From positions 248,001-312,000 of the forward strand of contig OU612072.1 of the NCBI GenBank assembly GCA_914767715.1: 64,000 nt of DNA. Reading direction: 5' to 3'. This document shows, in pieces, positions 33,501 to 43,760 of this stretch (positions are counted from its first letter, which is position 1; every line of letters starts with the position of its first letter). Source of the stretch: Membranipora membranacea (lineage: Eukaryota > Bryozoa > Gymnolaemata > Cheilostomatida > Membraniporidae). A program made the position numbers and the translations under genes. Below the pieces are notes generated by a model. The model was not told the origin of the DNA. It worked only from the letters and a program-made list of their open reading frames with translations, and searched no databases.

Positions 33501-36500
33501 CAAATTTTTAAAAAAACTGGCTCAGTATGATTTTTGAGTTCTCCAAGTCCCAAAACCTCTAAAAAACAGGTTGAGCCAAGAAACCTAAGTTTTTTCGGAA
33601 AAAATTAAATTTTTCAATTTTTTCAAAAAACGGCCAAGTATAATTTTTGAGTTCTTCGAGTCCCGAAACCTCTAAAACACGTTTTAAGTCAACAAACTTA
33701 AGTTTTTGGGAAAAAACTTCAGTTTTAAAATTTCAAAAAAACCGGCCCAGTATGATTTTTGAGTTCTCCAAGTCCCAAAACCTCAAAAAACTAGTTGAGC
33801 CAAGAAACTTAAGTTTTTCGGAAAAAATTAAATTTTCCAAAATTTTCAAAAATACGGCAAAGGATGATTTTTGAGTTCTCCATGTTCCAAGACCTCTAAA
33901 AAACATGTTACATCAGCAGAGTTAAGTTTTTGTGAAATATAAAATTTTAAAAATCTTTCAGAAAAACGGCCAAGTATGATTCTTGAGTTCTTCGAGTCCC
34001 GAAAGTCTAAAAAAAACGTTTTAAGTAAACAAACTTAAGTTTTGGGGAAAAAACTTCAGTTTTCAAACTTTTCAAAATAACGGCCCCGCATGATTTCTGA
34101 GTTCTCCATGTCCCAAAGCCTAAATAAAACAAGTTGGGTCGTTAAACTTAAGTTTATGGGATAAAACGTCAGTTTTCAAATTTTTCAAAAAAACGACCCA
34201 GGATGATTTTTGAGTCCTCCAAGTCCCAAAACCTCTTAAAAACAAGTTAAGCCAAGAAACTCAAGTTTTTTGAAAAAATTTAATTTTTTAATTTTTTCAA
34301 AAAAACGGCCAAGTCTGATTTTTTTAGCTCTCCAAGTCCCAAAGCCTATATAAAACAAGTTACATCAACAGATTTATGTTTTTGGTAAAAATGAAATTTT
34401 TTTAAATACTAAAAAAATCCGCCAAGCATGATTTTTTGGTTCTCCGGGTCCTAAAACCTCTAAAAAACAAGTTCCATCAACAGACTTAGGTTTTTGGGAA
34501 AAATATAACGGCCAAAAAAACGGCCAAGTATGATTTGTGAGCTCTCCAAGTACCAAAGCCTATATAAAACAAGTTGCGACAACAAACTTGAGTTTTTGGG
34601 AAAAAACTTAACTCAGTTCATTAAAGTTAATTTGGGCAAATCTTAGGCTGAGAATTTTTCCTCTCTTATTGTTGAAATTTGGTTGCTGTTTTACGAAATA
34701 GAGTTATCATCCCATGTATTTTATCATTCGTTGTGAGAAATTGGCCATTACATGCAGCACCATGTCTGAAGCTGATCCTAAAAATCCTGTTAGTTGTAGA
34801 GAATTATTTCTTATCCTCAAATCATTACAACCACTTCACATTATAACATGGCCATAATATGTACAAGCTGTGCCGTATGACTGCAGCTTTCAAAACTAGA
34901 ATCGTTTGCGAAACATTGTGTTGACCATGGAAAGTATGTTAATTCTAGCTGCTGGTTGCAGATTAATCTATGCAAAGCCATCTATCTGTATAAAATCTTT
35001 TCAAGTAGGTGGCTAGATTGCATTTTTTTAATTAAAAAAAATTAATTTTTTTCCCAAAAACTTAAGTTTCTTGGCTTAACTTGTTTTTTTAGAGGTTTTT
35101 GGACTTGGAGAACTCAAAAATTATACTTCGCTGTTTTCGGCCGCGGGCCGTTTAGGGTCTTGGGCCGTTTTCTCCCAAGGGCCATTTGGGGCGTTTTCCA
35201 TTAAATTCATCTAGTCTCATTTCTTTTAAAAGGAAATTTTATTATTTACTTCCAAGCTTTTACGATCAACAATTGGGAAAAGCATGACATCAGAAATTCT
35301 CATTTTAATAGGACACAAATTTTTATCTGGATAGGCTTGTTTAGCATTATTCACCTTACAAATGACAATCGCGTTATTATCACAAAAGTACTCAATGTTC
35401 ATAAATAATAGATATAACAAGAGAAAGTAGTACAAAATGTGAGTCAATCATAAATTGTCTGCCCATGACTTGCTCTTTTACCAGTATAGCTGCAAGTTAA
35501 TGAAATTAAGTTATATAATTCCGGTACATCCCATCAAGGTTTCATTTCTTTTGTTTTTGATGCTGTACAGGCTTCTGTTAAGCTTTGTGGTATTCTGTCC
35601 AACTTAGTTAATTTTTCCTGCAGTATTCGTGTAGGTTGTTTGGTACTGCAGGTAAATCAGTGAGATACACAAGGAGGTCGTTACTGGTAGACATGTCATG
35701 TTCTCTGTTGTTAGAGTCACAAACAACTTTTCTCTCCTGCCTTTTCTTCCCTTTCCAATTTTCAATCTCCAAATCCGATCCAACTTGATCAAGCTACCAA
35801 TCAAAAACTTGGTAATGATATATGGGGCATGAAACTCAGTGTATGTCCTGAAAATCTGAGGTCTGTAGCTCAATAATTGCTTATTATGCCAGCTACAAAA
35901 GAAGCTTTTTCTAAAGCATCACAAATCATTAAAATAATGTGTAGCCAAATTATCTTTTGAGCAGCAGCATAACTTCTAAAGGTCTGACAGCACAATTTTT
36001 TGGATTGCTCATCTCCCGAGGAACATAGCGTTAAGTTTTTTAGTAAAAAAGGAAAACATCTGCCAACATTTCGAGAGCTTTAGTGAAAACAGTTTAACAA
36101 TGATAAAATTGCTGCCCTGCTGCCGGCATATGTATGCATCTACTCCATTTTCATGGCGGGCATTTTTTGAGTACAATCTGTAAATCTGAGGTCTGTAGCT
36201 CGGCAACTTATTTTGTTTGCAGCAAAAAAGGATTCCTCTTTACAATCATTATGATTCATAGCCATATTGAGAGTATAAAAATTTGGCACCGACTCGAACC
36301 CAGAGCTCTGTGTTGACGAAATAGAGAATTATCCACTGAGCTACAGAGACATGTTGTATCAAAATAAGAGTGTCTGGCTTAAATTTAGTGGAGCATGAAT
36401 TCTGTATTACAACAATTACATTACATTACTGATGATGAATACACACACAATCAGCATATTTGTGCACAGCTAAATCATAGCAAAACAATAAAAATAATGT

Positions 36501-39500
36501 AGAAGCACATTTTCTTTTGAGCAGCAGCATGGCTTCAAATGGACAGACACCACATATTTTTATATCATTGAATTGCTCATCTTCTGAGGAACATAGTGGT
36601 TATTTTCTTTAGTAAACCAGGAAAATATCTACCAACATATCGAAAGCTTTACGGAAAACGGTTAAAAAATGATATAAATTGCTGCCCTGCTGCCGGTTTA
36701 CGTATGCAATTATTCCACTTTCATGGGGGGCAAAGAAATACACAGTTTGTGAGTGTGTCCTGAAAATTTGAGGTCTGTAGCTTGATAAATTTTTATGCCA
36801 GCCACAAAAGAAGTTTTTCGCTTTATAATTTTTATGATTTTTGGCCTTTTCGAGATGTGGGGATAACTCGGGTTCACAAAATTACCTTGTATGCCCTGAG
36901 TGCCATGCATTTTTTGTACTGTAAGATTAGTAAAAAACTTTTTGTATATTTAATATCATATTCATAGAAGGTATCAGCTTGTGCTACTATATTCATTAAA
37001 CACATTAAAACATATAGTATGTGAGTATTTCTACCTAGCCGGTTCTAAGCAATGTTCAAATTTCTTCTCTCGACCATAGCAAAAAGTGAACAAAAAACGG
37101 CATTCAGATATTTGTAGCTTCTACTGTTGAATAACAATTGCATGTATTTGTATGAGATCATGAGTAAACCAGCGACTTCCCACATACTGCATCATCTGTA
37201 GCATGACAATGTGCCCTACAGTACAATAGTGGAAGGGCAACTCCAAAATCCAGCAAGCGCGGGCAGAATGTCGTTGAAACACTGTGACAGCATGGACCAA
37301 ACAGGCAGATATAACAATTGAGTATTTTTCTTTTATTAAGTGATAAACTCACCATATCTTACATTGGCTTGTCATCAGACGTTTGTAGAACCAAATTACT
37401 TATCGAAGTCATAGCTTAGTGCTTAGGGACTTATCATGATCATAATTATAGTACCAAAGTCAATCTAATGTCACAAAAAGAAGTTCAATTAAGATGTGAA
37501 GGGAAAACTCTTTGTTATGCTGGCAGTATTCTTCATTTTTCAACATGTATCATGTATAATTACCATATAAATAGTTTTCAGGTGAGTCTGACTGACCACT
37601 GACAGTGATGGTCTTGTTCTCAACTACTGAGTCTTTATCAGGAGATATCGTAAGATTCCTCGGTGGTACTGTAATAACATAAAGATATTATACATATTAT
37701 ACAATATTCCTACTGAGCCGGTTAGGAGAGTTACAGGCTATTTAATTTCCACAATCAGGTTCCATACTTGGCCGTTTTTTTGGGAAAAAACTTAAGTTTG
37801 TTGACTGAAAACGCTTTTTAGAGGTTTTGGGAATCGAAGAACTCAAAAATTATACCGGGTCGTTTTTTTTGGATAAGTTTGAAAACTTAAGGTTTTTCCC
37901 AAAAACTTAAGTTTGTTGACTTAAAACATTTTTTTAGAGGTTTCGGGACTCGAAGAACTCAAAAATCATACTGGGCCGTTTTTTTGAAAAATTAAAAAAA
38001 AATTAAATTTTTTCCCAAAAACTTAAGCTTCTTGGCTTAACTTGTTTTTTTAGAGGTTTTGGGACTTGGAGAACTCAAAAATTATAGTTGGCCGTTTAAG
38101 GCCGCGGGGCGTTTAGGGCCCTGGGCCGCTTTCTCCCGAGGGCCATTTTGGGCATTTCCATTAACTTCATCTAGTCTCATTTCTTTAAAAAAGCAGGTTT
38201 CATTATTTACTACGATCAACAATTTTGAAAATCATGACATCAGAAATTCTCATTTTAATAGGACACAAATTTTAATCTGGATAGGCTTGGTTAGCATTGT
38301 TCACCTTACAAATGACAATCGCATTATTATCACAAAAGTACTCTATGTTCATAAATAATAGATAGAGCAAGAGAAAGTAGTACGAAATGTGAGTCAATCA
38401 TAAATTGTCTGCCCATGACTTGCCCTTTTACCAGTATAGCTGCAAGTTGATGAAATTAAGTTATATAATTCCGGTACATCCCATCAAGGTTTCATTTCTT
38501 TTGTTTTTGATGCTGTACAGGCTTCTGTTAAGCTTTGTGGTATTCTGTCCAACTTAGTTAATTTTTCCTGCAGTATTCGTGTAGGTTGTTTGGTACTGCA
38601 GGTAAATCAGTGAGATACACAAGGAGGTCGTGACTGGTAGACATGTCATGTTCTCTGTTGTTAGAGTCACAAACAACTTTTCTCTCCTGCCTTTTCTTCC
38701 CTTTTCCAATTTTCAATCTCCAAATCCGATCCAACTTGATCAAGCTACCAATCAAAAACTTGGATTGTGAGCTGTTAAAAAATGTGAGAGTCATCGCAGC
38801 TCTACAATTCAATTACATTTTGCATGATGCATGCAGTGTCAGTCAAGGTTTTTTATCAAGTTTATTGTAAAAAGAACACCATATAAGGAGAAAAAATGGT
38901 TTTGATTTCTGCACAGTAGTTAAAAGTACTCACCTAGGTAAAGTCAACAATGACACACATCAATGTGCGTTCCCTTCAATGAAGCCACATACACCTCACC
39001 GAGTATAAAATACAATTGCTACACTAAAGAACAAGATACACTACATGATCATAAACTTTGACTTATACATGCACATAGGTATTGTCTGCTCATTACATTT
39101 GGTTGGATAACAATCCGACAACGGTATGTGTCACTATTTTATCATTTGGACTGAAAATTTAAGTTTTTTCTCATTTGGCCATCAGATTCAATAAAATGAC
39201 ATGCAATCCCTAATTTAAGATGACAATCAGTCTTGAAAAATTATACCACATCATTTCTCGATTGTGGTAGCAGGTATTTAGCCAAAGCGGTACACCGAGT
39301 TGTTAATATTCCCTTGATCAGCCTATCTCAACAGGATATTGCTGTAAACTATGATCAATTTGTTGCAGATCACCAAACATCAGCAGGAAAAGAAGCAGTT
39401 ATAACCCTGACCGAAACTGGCAATACCAACCAAACTAGGTGTGTATATTCCTTATTATTACCATAGTCTTGTGAAGATGCAAGCATCACCTCTGAAGAGT

Positions 39501-40411
39501 TACAAAGCATTTTGTGTGAAAACTAGATGGTGAATACTGTTTCATTCATAACATGCCTTTGTTAAACCATTAAAATGAAAATACTATATTGATGCAATGG
39601 TGATCGGTGTATTATTCTGTGTGTCAGTCAAAAATTATGACCAAGTTGCTTATCCATTAACTTACGCACAAATAGACAGCCATCATCAGTTTATTTTCTG
39701 CACAGCTTTTGTCTTGCATAAATCTGAATAAATTTGAAGATATTCAATGTTCACCTTATGGCGCTGGATACAGGTAAGCGTAAATCTGCTAATTCAAATT
39801 TCACTGGTTGATATTAAGTAAGCGTTCAGTTTCCTCTACAAAATTGGATCAAAGTAAATGCCCAGTTCGGACCCTACTTTGCTCTAGATAGCCTTGTTTA
39901 CTTTTCTCTTTCAGATTAAGCAACAGGATATCAACCAGAGGTACGAAACATTGCAGCCTCACTTCGGTGTCATCTCACAAAGAAAGTTCTGAATTCAACA
40001 GATTAGAATCTTTATTTCTGGCATTTTACTTTACTTCAAGGCCTTATATTGGTCATTGTATCTGTAAAAATATGAAGTGACAATCAAAAACTCTAGATGA
40101 ATGCGCATGTATTTTTAACATTTTCAATTTGGCTATCCTAAATGATTCTTTCACATATTCACATACGAGAACCAGGCTCTCTTATTTCAGAGATCACATC
40201 AGTAGAAGATTATGAAGAGGTGGCTGCTGTCTCAAACTCAGCCACATCACCAGATTATGTGAATGGGAATTTAATAAGCTCTAATAGACAGACATACGAG
40301 AATCTACCTGAGGTCACAAGAAAACCTGGAAATGATTATGAAAAGATAAACATAGAGAAACAGCATGATGATGTTCATAACTACACTCATGTCGGTAACT
40401 GGAGGTATTGA
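27420..40411 (+). CDS. Receptor gene 2: three-Ig membrane receptor with ITAM tail
   Basis: Nine exons close in phase: 27420-27504, 27876-28235, 28538-28645, 28869-29030, 29175-29405, 30076-30273, 39282-39438, 39915-39940 and 40191-40411; 1548 nt, 515 aa. The ectodomain is gene 1-like: leader, Ig1, reduced Ig2, Ig3 (C, W, C), Pro-rich stalk, membrane helix about 355-377, KKRK. The tail is unrelated to gene 1. It has Tyr at 450, 465, 478, 492, 507 and 515; Y478 and Y492 form YENL-x10-YEKI, an ITAM by pattern. Known: phosphorylated ITAMs dock tandem-SH2 kinases of the Syk family. Inferred: an activating receptor with its own signalling motif. Intron 6 is ~9 kb and holds repeats, so the join to exon 7 is the weakest step. 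Confidence 0.8.
27876..28235 (+). CDS. Gene 2 exon 2, Ig-like domain 1
   Basis: Same 360-nt phase 1-1 exon as gene 1, with cysteines in LTITC, LQC, VQC and SVIC. The acceptor is TTACATTATAG and the donor GTGAGT. Confidence 0.87.
28538..29030 (+). CDS. Gene 2 exons 3-4, Ig-like domain 2
   Basis: Exons 28538-28645 and 28869-29030. They start PPKNLTISVDKDPVVEN, with cysteines in VTVSC and FTVRC. The 5' exon stays open past the donor as far as 28788, so intron retention would add about 48 residues before a stop. Confidence 0.78.
29175..29405 (+). CDS. Gene 2 exon 5, Ig-like domain 3
   Basis: 231 nt, phase 1-1, with the C/W/C signature (PLRCDIEG, TYSW, EEITCEG). It is nearly identical to gene 1. 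Confidence 0.87.
30076..30273 (+). CDS. Gene 2 exon 6, stalk and membrane segment
   Basis: 198 nt. A stalk NPPPTVPTDAGPKP is followed by the helix IGGAVGGAIGAIIIVVIIGF and CCWKKRK. There is no charged residue in the helix. Confidence 0.88.
30369..30376 (+). promoter_or_regulatory. Possible short-tail alternative exon start
   Basis: The acceptor TGTCTTTTACTTTAG is followed by CAAAATGA, which joined to the membrane exon gives Ala-Lys-stop. The same signal exists in gene 1 (12146-12139, minus) and gene 3 (54324-54331). Its use would give a tailless isoform. This is by pattern only. Confidence 0.3.
31590..32740 (-). mobile_element. Non-LTR retrotransposon RT fragment, copy A
   Basis: The 31595-32002 frame (minus) has the RT core: IMLDFSKAFDKMRPDLAVKK, GVSQGTVLGPLLWNAFIDDL and YADDTTLY, with the catalytic YADD intact. 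Upstream, 32030-32470 reads in broken frames with CGKFPMQWKLAEVVPIN. It is 5'-truncated with frameshifts, sits antisense in receptor intron 6, and is shared with copy B, so it predates the duplication. Confidence 0.85.
33080..34620. repeat. Minisatellite of ~100-120-bp units, copy A
   Basis: About 14 degenerate tandem units share AACGGCCAAGTATGATTTTT, GAGTTCTCCAAGTCCCAAAA and CAACAAACTTAAGTTTTTGG blocks. The left end is enriched in CCCAAAACGGCCCG words. Related inverted-orientation units recur at 35030-35185 and 37750-38150. Confidence 0.9.
35030..35815. repeat. Nested duplication, unit 1
   Basis: It matches 37975-38765 in direct orientation and a single locus 58960-59760 in copy B. It starts in inverted minisatellite units (GGCCGCGGGCCGTTTAGGG) and ends in the minus-strand open frame at 35604-35873. 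Confidence 0.85.
35604..35873 (-). other. Repeated minus-strand open frame, unassigned
   Basis: The shared core KFLIGSLIKLDRIWRLKIGK is followed in 38558-38812 and 59542-59802 by ERKVVCDSNNRE and TSHDLLVYLTDLPAVPN. This copy has a frameshift after the core. In the other two copies a TTTTTTAACAG-like acceptor string precedes the frame. The reading frame survives in two of three copies, but I recognise no domain. Confidence 0.3.
35875..36905. repeat. Two tandem ~560-bp units
   Basis: Both units contain TTTTGAGCAGCAGCAT, GAGGAACATAG and GCTGCCCTGCTGCCGG blocks in the same order (35875-36330 and 36440-36905). They are absent from copy B. Confidence 0.8.
36285..36350 (-). mobile_element. tRNA-like SINE head
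   Basis: On the minus strand the sequence GTCTCTGTAGCTCAGTGGAT contains an A-box-like TAGCTCAGTGG, and 30-40 bases on there is a B-box-like GGTTCGAGTC. The ends do not pair into an acceptor stem, so it is a tRNA-derived SINE relic and not a functional tRNA. Confidence 0.5.
37570..37672 (-). pseudogene. Broken Ig2 first-half exon, antisense
   Basis: On the minus strand the frame reads PPRNLTISPDKDSVVENKTI and VSGQSDSP, the same exon as 28538-28645 of gene 2, preceded by an AG acceptor. The core Cys of the Ig fold is Gly, and a stop follows a few codons past the usual donor. It is a relic of a minus-strand receptor copy, present only in copy A within the nested duplication. Confidence 0.7.
37975..38765. 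repeat. Nested duplication, unit 2
   Basis: Direct duplicate of 35030-35815, about 2.95 kb away. The intervening DNA, with the SINE-like units and the broken Ig exon, is missing from copy B. It contains the longer version (38558-38812, minus) of the unassigned frame. Confidence 0.85.
39282..39438 (+). CDS. Gene 2 exon 7, juxtamembrane tail
   Basis: 157 nt, phase 1 in and phase 2 out, donor GTGTGT. It encodes AKAVHRVVNIPLISLSQQDI and ends TETGNTNQTR. No family recognised. The acceptor (GGTATTTAG) is only moderate, but it is the one that fits the membrane exon phase. The gene 3 counterpart has two stops. Confidence 0.55.
39915..39940 (+). CDS. Gene 2 exon 8, 26-nt small exon
   Basis: The acceptor is TTCTCTTTCAG and the donor GTACGA; phase 2 in and 1 out, encoding LSNRISTR. 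It is conserved in copy B (60895-60920) with one change. Confidence 0.55.
40191..40411 (+). CDS. Gene 2 exon 9, ITAM tail
   Basis: 221 nt after the acceptor CTTATTTCAG; stop TGA at 40409. It begins EITSVEDYEEVAAVSN. YENL at 478-481 and YEKI at 492-495 are separated by ten residues, within the ITAM range of 6-12. DYVNG and TYENL also fit a Grb2-type YxN site. Tyrosines recur every 13-15 residues. Confidence 0.85.
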
Positions 40412-40551
40412 ACCGTAAAATGTCTCCCAGATGACTAGTAATGGAATATAAGAGCGGATTACCTAGTTGTGACTCATAAGAACGATTGATTTATAAAAAC
40501 GACACAGGCTATAGAGTTATATAATATTTATTCATCAAACTTCCTAAAGCA

Positions 40552-40557
40552 AATAAA
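40552..40557 (+). promoter_or_regulatory. Poly(A) signal of gene 2
   Basis: AATAAA about 140 bp past the stop. The equivalent in copy B is at 61532-61537. An A-only retroposed insertion begins right after it. Confidence 0.6.
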
Positions 40558-40560
40558 TAA

Positions 40561-40966
40561 CAAATTAGAAATTCAAACCCCTGCCATTACAGCCACTAGG
40601 TCGAAGGAAAAATTTGCCCCAAAGAGAGCCAACAACTGTAGAGGGGAGAGGTCAATGTTAACCACAGGTGTTAACTTGTGGAATTCACACCTACTGGTGG
40701 AGGAGGGGGCGGCTCCTTCTGCTTTGCATGGGAGGTTGGCATCCTCGCTGTGGGGGTGTGGTTCCCTTCTTGTTGAGTAGGCTGCGTGTCTGGGCTTGCC
40801 CTGGGGACAGTAGCTTCCGTTTTCCCGATAATCGGATGGTCGCCATACTAGTCCTGGACTAATCTGACCATGCCGCTGCCTTATTTTATTTCAATATTTT
40901 AGTCCTTTGATTTTAATTACAATAAATTGTTGCAGAAACCAAAAAAATAAAAAAAAATAAAATAAA
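40561..40966 (+). mobile_element. ~400-bp A-tailed insertion (copy A only)
   Basis: Copy B goes directly from AAATAAATAA to AACCGATGATAGG, whereas A carries about 400 bp ending in an A-rich tail (AAAAAAATAAAAAAAAATAA). The A/T flank obscures the target duplication. It looks like a short non-LTR-mobilised element. Confidence 0.75.
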
Positions 40967-41715
40967 AACCGATGATAGGATACATTTGTGCTCCAGCTAG
41001 ATTCAGCCATATCCGTAATGCTTGATTTAGCATGCGATCTTAATTATAAACATGTGAACAGTACAAAAGTCAAAGGATATTAGATCAGTGTACCTCATGG
41101 TGACGTGTGACACCAGTTTGACCAGACACACAATATTCAGGAAGAACAATCCACCACTTTAATTTCAGATCTTGCACCGAGATGAAGTCTATGTCGGCGA
41201 GGTGATGACTATCTCATGAATCCAAATCAGTTGACATTTGTTTAAGACGAGAAATTTGAGTCTACTCTAGAAGTGTTAAGTACTGGCAGCAGAAACATTT
41301 TTTTGCATTCTTTATATAGCTAACATTGAAGACTATCTTACAGTTTACTCAACCTCTTATTTATTATTTATTTATTATAGAGTTATTATATACTGCTATA
41401 TATATGCTTGATTTCGGCAAGTTATATTACTTTATGAGCAGAGTAAACAGCACCATCAACAAACGGTCTAACAAAATGGAGACTCTAGCTCTAGTTAGTA
41501 ACCATTCATAAAACTAGAAATATACGAAGAAAAACTAAAGGTGAGTCGCTGTGAAATATTTGAAATTCAGCATGATTATAGTTTAGTTTAACAGAGCTTG
41601 AAATTTAGTGGATCATACATACAAATCTACAACATCGAGTTACCACTACATCATACAACTGCTAATGAGTCTATTAGTTTTGGTCAAGCTTGATATCAAA
41701 TACATATAGACTCAC

Positions 41716-41877
41716 ACCGAGGCCTGATTTCCTTTGTTTTAACCAAATCCTCTTTGTAGGGCCAATCACTATGTCCTTGTTCTGTGCAGCGTACAGTAAA
41801 CCCATCTCTATCTGCAGGACTTGTAGTGTATGATCCACCAGGTAATGAAGTCACTTCTCCAGATTCTCTGACTAGTT
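41716..41877 (-). pseudogene. Orphan Ig2 second-half exon, antisense, copy A
   Basis: 162 nt with the same borders as gene 1 exon 4 (AG before AACTAGTCAGAG, donor GTGAGT). The frame is ELVRESGEVTSLPGGSYTTS, with GFTVRC, and is fully open. No other exons of a minus-strand receptor are in order around it, so it is a fragment. The frame also stays open upstream as FSDDEILMFDT. Confidence 0.75.
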
Positions 41878-42334
41878 CTGTATCGAACATTAGAATTTCA
41901 TCATCAGAAAACTTGCATATCAAGGCAATCACAAACCTATATCGTTATCATCAGCTTCGCACATTTGGCAAGTAAGAGCCGAGACAAAATTTGTCATCAA
42001 ATTTTATATCATTATTGTTGTCTTGATTTTCGCACAGCATGGACCAAACAGGCAGAGATATAACGAGTGAGTGTTTATCTTTTATAAAGTGATAAACTCA
42101 CCATATCTCACATTGACTTGTCATCAGACATTTGTAGAACCAAATTACTTATCTAAGTCATAGTTTAGTGCTAAGGGACTTATTATAATGATAGTTATAG
42201 TACCATAGTCAATCTTATGTAAAAAATCCTGTTTAATAAAGATATGAGGGGGAAACGCTTTGTTATGCCGGCAGTTTTCTTCATAAAACTAAAAACCTTT
42301 ATTAAGGGGGACCTTTGACAATTGAAAAACATTG

Positions 42335-42460
42335 CTTATCCCAGTCCCATTATAACATTCATCCCAGATAGCCATCCCAGATAGCCATCCCAGATAGCCA
42401 TCCCAGTCAATGTGAGCCAGAAAATGACACAATCCCAGACTTTCTTGGTCCGTCTGGGAT
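42335..42460. repeat. Junction spacer between copies A and B
   Basis: About 125 bp found at neither outer end. It contains three to four tandem units of CATCCCAGATAGC, with related TCCCAG and TGGGATAGC words. Confidence 0.75.
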
Positions 42461-42928
42461 AGCAGGCGGAGGAACTTGAGGCAGAGGATGGAACTGAGGA
42501 TTGGAGTCAGTTTGAAGAGGCGGATAAAGACCTGGATTTGACTCTCTAGTCTGTATACTGATGCAAACAATGAGAGGTTTGTAGTTGGAGTGGGCCCAGC
42601 TGATCGTTTTTCCATGTTGCATGCTTCTAAGACTGCGGGGAACACTAATCTAGATCTAATTGATGAGACTCAGGATACTCCCAAGAAATTGCTTAAACGA
42701 TGAGCTACTGACTAGATCAAATACTATGAGTCGGAAAAGTTATTTTAATAATAAATTGAAGAAGATACATTCGTAACTTAAAAGCGGAGCTTGATACTCC
42801 TATTTAAGCGGTCTATTTAAAATTGCCATGCAAGGGCTTTCAATGTATTACACTTGGCCAAATATTACCACTACCAATAACAAGTTAAAATACACTATAA
42901 GAACACACATATAAGTGCACAAAGGGGC

Positions 42929-43540
42929 ATGAATTTTCGATCAGGCGCGTATGACATGAAAGCAATATCAGATTTTATAAGGGTAGAGCTGACGCGTAGA
43001 GGAAATGCTGGAGCCTTTCAACGAGTGGCCAATTTTAACACGTTGAAATCTGTAATAGATGTGACTAATTTCAATTGCATAGTGAATATTGGAGAATCAA
43101 CAATTAAGAGTATTCTTGGTTGGTCAACTGGAAATCTACCTAAGGGTACAAACAGCTCTTCCAAAAATGTAAATGTAAGTAAAGTCAATGAGATTTTAGT
43201 TGACTGTAATATTTTTGAAGGTGTTTACACGGCAGAGTCAAGCGGAGGTTATCAAAACAGACTGTGTTGGCAAGCTTTATCCCAATGTCGCACCCGGATA
43301 TAAAGTAAAAATTGAGCCAAGACAGCTATTTACGCTAATGTATTCTAAGTGCTCAGACTCCAAGGCGCAGGGAGTTACTTGCGCAACTTGAGTTACTTGC
43401 GCAACTAACTCCCTGCGCCTTGGAGTCTGAGCACTTAGACTAACGCTAACGTGAATACTACATTGATTAATAACGTTGCTGTGTGGCTCACCAACAAGGA
43501 GTATACCCCCATGAAAACCCGGATGAAAAAATATCAGTCA
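42929..43540 (+). pseudogene. Decayed minor-capsid-like ORF, copy B, split by a foldback
   Basis: It begins MNFRSGAYDMKAISDFIRVE. It has the same frameshift as copy A after SSGGYQNRLCWQAL, so that break predates the duplication. A 94-bp foldback insertion then interrupts the second frame at 43345. Confidence 0.5.
43345..43438. mobile_element. 94-bp perfect foldback insertion (copy B only)
   Basis: Two perfect 33-nt arms (43345-43377 and 43406-43438, beginning CTAAGTGCTCAGACTCCAAG) flank a 28-nt loop that itself repeats TTGCGCAAC. ACGCTAA words flank it on both sides. Copy A lacks it. Confidence 0.9.
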
Positions 43541-43760
43541 AATTGTGATTGATTTGATGATGATGTGATTGAGAGCGATCGAATAAAAAACCAAACTAAA
43601 ACGAAATGCCTTGGCACATCGTACCTTCAAAATTGGTTGGTTGTCAAAGTTCAATGTTGGCAAGTTTATGGCATCTCATCCCAAAAGCCTTCTCTGTGGT
43701 GGTCAATATAGTCATAATTTTGATGAAAAATTACTCACACAAACTCAATTATTACTATTA

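Larger units (their letters stand above)
30274..39281. other. Intron 6 of receptor gene 2 (repeat-filled)
   Basis: About 9 kb holding an alternative acceptor at 30368, an antisense RT fragment (31590-32740), the minisatellite (33080-34620), a nested duplication, a doubled ~560-bp unit with a tRNA-like head, and an antisense broken Ig exon near 37575-37670. Confidence 0.6.
19130..42334 (+). repeat. Tandem duplication, copy A (~23.2 kb)
   Basis: From the AGGCGGAGGATGGAACTGAG string at its left end to ACAATTGAAAAACATTG at its right end, this unit matches copy B (42461-62938) in the same order and orientation: capsid-like ORF, gypsy remnant, receptor gene, RT fragment, minisatellite, tail exons, minus-strand Ig exon. 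Offsets vary between about 20.6 and 24.0 kb because of copy-specific insertions. Confidence 0.9.

Noticed and set aside
33080-34620. CRISPR-like array
   Set aside because: Unit length, degeneracy, absence of unique spacers and the eukaryotic context identify a minisatellite.
36285-36350. Functional tRNA gene
   Set aside because: A- and B-box strings are present, but the acceptor and T stems do not pair; a SINE relic is more likely.
42050-42067. Short plus-strand exon MDQTGRDIT between CACAG and GTGAGT
   Set aside because: Splice-like ends, but no leader or partner exon, and the paralogous block at 37290 lacks the donor.
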